DNA from: Bryobacteraceae bacterium | GTDB lineage: Bacteria > Acidobacteriota > Terriglobia > Bryobacterales > Bryobacteraceae | Direction of reading: 5' to 3' | NCBI GenBank assembly: GCA_025056455.1 | Contig: JANWVY010000013.1 | Coordinates: forward strand, 26,089 to 90,088 | DNA length: 64,000 bases | The notes under the pieces: generated by a model | What the model was told of the DNA's origin: nothing | Seen by the model: only the letters and a program-made list of their open reading frames with translations | Databases searched by the model: none | Shown: positions 61,607-64,000 of the stretch, piece by piece | Layout of the letters: every line of letters begins with the position of its first letter | Position numbering within the stretch: position 1 is the first letter of the stretch | Program-made: the position numbers and the translations under genes

Positions 61607-62134
61607 ATGGCAACGATGAGAGAAAGTGCTCAGCACAAGCTCGACCGGGTCCGTCCGCCACGCGTACACATTACCTACGACGTGGAAATCGGCGATGCGA
61701 TCGAGACGAAAGAACTTCCATTTGTTTTAGGGGTACTCGGGGACTTCACGGGCATGCCGGAGCAACCGCTGCCCCGTGTTCGTGACCGCAAATTTGTTGA
61801 AATTACTCCGGATAACTTCGACAAAGTGCTCGAAGCGATGAGCCCCCACCTAGCCTTCCAGGTGGAGAACAAGCTCAGCGAAGATCCCGATGCCGGGCAA
61901 CTGCGCGTCGATCTCCGCTTCCGCAGTATGGACGATTTTGAGCCCGAGAATGTCGCCAAGCAAGTGAAGCCTTTGCGCGAGCTGCTCGAGCTACGAACGA
62001 AGTTGTCCGATCTTCGTGGTAGCTTAATGGGCAATGATAAGCTCGAGGAGCTGCTGCTAAAGAGCGTTGCGGATCCGGAGCAACTGGCGAAATTGAAGGC
62101 GGAAATTGAGAAGGAGGGAGCGTCCCATGAGTGA
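61607..62134 (+). CDS. tssB: Type VI secretion system sheath small subunit TssB (VipA)
   Basis: A 175-residue cytoplasmic protein that pairs with TssC to build the contractile sheath. The stretch RVHITYDVEIGDAIETKELPFVLGVLGDFTG, followed by RDRKFVEITPDNFDKVLEAMSPHLAF and RFRSMDDFEPENVAKQVKPLRELLELRTKLSDLRG, is the standard TssB signature. It shares eight bases with tssC. It opens a second T6SS block about 39 kb from tssK-tssL-tssM. Confidence 0.97.
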   Translation: MATMRESAQHKLDRVRPPRVHITYDVEIGDAIETKELPFVLGVLGDFTGMPEQPLPRVRDRKFVEITPDNFDKVLEAMSPHLAFQVENKLSEDPDAGQLRVDLRFRSMDDFEPENVAKQVKPLRELLELRTKLSDLRGSLMGNDKLEELLLKSVADPEQLAKLKAEIEKEGASHE

Positions 62135-63605
62135 TGCGCAACGAGCCACCCAAACCACCGAATCGGTCGTTGAAACGAGTCTCCTCGATAAGATTGTCGA
62201 GGAAGGTCGTCTAGGCAAAGATCCGGCCTCCAAGGAGCGGGGCAAAAACCTCATCAAGTACTTCGTCAACCAGGTGCTTGAAGGGTCGATGGCGGTCTCC
62301 AAAGACGCCGAAGCGATGATCAATGCCCGGATCGCTCAGATTGACCACTTAATCTCCATCCAGCTCAATGAGATTCTCCACCACCCAGCGTTTCAAAAGC
62401 TCGAAGCCACCTGGCGCGGGGTCAAGTATCTGGTCTCGAACAGTGAGACCAGTGACATGCTGAAAATCAAGTTGTTCAACGTTTCCAAGCGCGAATTGCT
62501 GCGCGATCTGCAGCGCGCCCCGGAGTTTGATCAAAGCGCCTTATTTAAAAAGGTTTACGAGGAAGAGTTTGGCGTCTTTGGCGGCGCTCCCTTTGCCGCG
62601 CTGATTGGCGACTATGAGTTCAGCCGGCATCCGGAAGACATCGAGCTTCTGGAGCGGGTGGCGCAAGTGGCGGCCGCCGCTCACGCGCCTTTCCTCACTG
62701 CCGCCTCGCACGAGATGTTCAACCTGGACAGCTTCACCAATTTGGACGCGCCACGGGACCTCGCCAAAGTATTCGACACCACGGAATACGCCAAGTGGAA
62801 AGGGTTCCGGCAGAGCGAAGATTCCCGTTATGTGGGTCTCTGCGTGCCTCGCGTCCTGATGCGCTTGCCCTATGGCAAGAACCACAAACAGGTGGAAGCC
62901 TTCAACTACGAAGAGCACGTCGATGGTACCGACCACAGCAAGTATCTGTGGGGAAATGCGGCTTACGCCTTAGGGGCCCGGCTCACAAACTCCTTTGCTC
63001 GCTACGGCTGGTGCGCTGCGATTCGCGGCGTGGAAGGTGGAGGCTTAGTGGAAGGGCTTCCGGTGCACACCTTCTACACGGACGAAGGCGATGTGGCAAT
63101 GAAGTGTCCGACGGAGGTGCCGATTACCGACCGCCGGGAGAAAGAGCTTGCGGATCAGGGATTTATCCCGCTCGTCCATTGCAAGAATACCGATTATGCG
63201 GCTTTCTTTAGCGTACAGTCAGCCCAGAAACCGAAACTGTACGATAAAGCCTCGGCCAACGCCAACGCGCGGCTTTCCACGCAGCTGCCGTATATCTTGG
63301 CGGTCTCCCGGTTTGCGCACTATTTGAAAGCCATGATGCGGGATAAGATTGGCAGCTTCATGTCTCGCGGACAGTGCGAAGACTGGCTGAATCGCTGGAT
63401 CACGCAGTATGTTGTGCCCGACGATATGGCGGCTCCGGAAACGAAGGCCAAAAAACCCCTTCGCGAAGCGAAAATCGAAGTGGTGGAAGTTCCGGGCAAG
63501 CCAGGTGCCTATCGCGCTGTCGCGTATCTGCGCCCCCACTTCCAGCTGGACGAGTTGACCGTATCCCTGCGTCTCGTTGCGGACTTGCCGCAATCGGCAC
63601 GTTAG
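62127..63605 (+). CDS. tssC: Type VI secretion system sheath large subunit TssC (VipB)
   Basis: A 492-residue sheath protein. The start at ATG 62127 lies within the tssB end and follows AAGGAGGG by ten bases. The N-terminal helix NLIKYFVNQVLEG, HHPAFQKLEATWRGVKYLV, FGGAPFAALIGDYEFSRHPEDIELL and FVPLVHCK-like IPLVHCKNTDYAAFFSVQSAQKPK are typical. C-terminal IEVVEVPGKPGAYRAVAYLRPHFQLDELTVSLRLVADLP completes the sheath interlocking domain. Confidence 0.97.
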   Translation: MSDAQRATQTTESVVETSLLDKIVEEGRLGKDPASKERGKNLIKYFVNQVLEGSMAVSKDAEAMINARIAQIDHLISIQLNEILHHPAFQKLEATWRGVKYLVSNSETSDMLKIKLFNVSKRELLRDLQRAPEFDQSALFKKVYEEEFGVFGGAPFAALIGDYEFSRHPEDIELLERVAQVAAAAHAPFLTAASHEMFNLDSFTNLDAPRDLAKVFDTTEYAKWKGFRQSEDSRYVGLCVPRVLMRLPYGKNHKQVEAFNYEEHVDGTDHSKYLWGNAAYALGARLTNSFARYGWCAAIRGVEGGGLVEGLPVHTFYTDEGDVAMKCPTEVPITDRREKELADQGFIPLVHCKNTDYAAFFSVQSAQKPKLYDKASANANARLSTQLPYILAVSRFAHYLKAMMRDKIGSFMSRGQCEDWLNRWITQYVVPDDMAAPETKAKKPLREAKIEVVEVPGKPGAYRAVAYLRPHFQLDELTVSLRLVADLPQSAR

Positions 63606-63778
63606 CCACCTGTCGAGTTTTTCGAGCGAGGCTGCAGCCGAGATTTACAACCCCACCGCACTTTTGTCGATGGGGCCGGGCTTGCGATTGCACGTTTCTC
63701 ATTGAGATGCGGAGGGCAGTCTCAGCATTCTCAAGGTCAGAAAAAAGATGAAATTCAGTAACGAGGAGAACTTAGACC

Positions 63779-64000
63779 ATGGCAGCATTTGATGCGTTTT
63801 TGGAAATTGACGGAATTAAGGGCGAAACCGAAGACAAGCAGTTGCCCGATCACATCGAGCTTCTTTCCTACTCGTTCGGGGCCTCGCAGACGGGTTCGTT
63901 CGCCTACGGCGGTGGCGGCGGCGCGGGGAAGGTTCAGTTTGTGGACTTCCACTTCACCAAACGTTGCGACAAGGCTTCGCCCTTGCTGTTCTTGCACTGC
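63779..64000 (+). CDS. hcp: Type VI secretion system tube protein Hcp, N-terminal part
   Basis: The first 74 codons of Hcp, the stacked-ring inner tube of the T6SS; the gene continues past the window edge. The translation MAAFDAFLEIDGIKGETEDKQLPDHIELLSYSFGASQ followed by a glycine-rich turn and KVQFVDFHFTKRCDKASPLLFLHC is typical Hcp1. GAGGAG is placed about 11 bases before the ATG. It lies 173 bases after tssC, leaving room for its own promoter. Confidence 0.95.
   Translation, partial: MAAFDAFLEIDGIKGETEDKQLPDHIELLSYSFGASQTGSFAYGGGGGAGKVQFVDFHFTKRCDKASPLLFLHC

Noticed and set aside
1..64000. Mobile elements, phage genes or recent horizontal transfer
   Set aside because: No transposase, integrase, terminal repeats or tRNA-associated junctions were seen; coding style looks even across the window except for short AT-rich promoter regions.

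Overview
The window looks like chromosome from a Gram-negative member of the Acidobacteriota, most likely the Bryobacterales/Solibacterales branch. Three things point there. Two large secreted proteins (26652-29756 and 53430-55193) end in the C-terminal domain I recognise as the Solibacter-type domain TIGR03437. A complete Alternative Complex III operon is joined to a caa3-type oxidase. Lipid A synthesis (lpxB), a type VI secretion system (T6SS) and flagellar genes lie together. I see no insertion sequences, CRISPR array, rRNA or convincing tRNA. Family names come from motifs read by eye; no database search was run.

Layout. 1-1655: end of an RND efflux operon on the minus strand. 1812-11024: housekeeping and scattered genes (K+-independent proton-pumping pyrophosphatase, M14 peptidase, P5C dehydrogenase, YtxH-like protein, a DUF2007-VOC fusion, a methyltransferase). 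11102-22541: T6SS region, with a proline-rich membrane protein carrying nine GEFTR(L/M)F-type motifs divergent from tssK-tssL-tssM and two paralogous Ser/Thr kinases. 22731-26355: flgM-flgN-flgK-flgL, with a repetitive leader before flgM that encodes a short peptide with five tandem starts. 26652-32669: NHL-repeat secreted protein, GHMP sugar kinase, CPBP membrane protease and a secreted protein. 32852-38102: exopolysaccharide genes (GT4 glycosyltransferase, DegT aminotransferase, membrane-anchored epimerase, O-antigen ligase/polymerase-like). 38275-50618: a consensus sigma-70 promoter followed by actABCDEF, a small membrane protein, a SCO-type copper chaperone and coxBACD, which together move electrons from quinol to oxygen. 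50746-60065: SppA, a TIM-barrel protein, a second TIGR03437 protein, an unknown gene divergent from lpxB across a perfect 18-bp palindrome, an inactive M1-peptidase-like protein with TPRs, and a methyltransferase. 61607-64000: second T6SS block tssB-tssC-hcp, running off the window.

The most notable item is at 60407-61093 (minus strand). A standard reading shows two unrelated short ORFs, but they are one frame interrupted by a single TGA in the motif FGSYT-TGA-PPF. That is where iodothyronine-deiodinase-family proteins carry selenocysteine. A hairpin with an AGGUA loop lies just downstream of the UGA, as in bacterial SECIS elements. I read it as a secreted deiodinase/peroxiredoxin-like selenoprotein that ordinary gene callers would split.

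Other points of interest are the translational architecture before flgM and flgN, the GEFTRLF motif array beside two kinases, several genes that begin with TTG or GTG behind strong Shine-Dalgarno sites, and the membrane-tethered epimerase.
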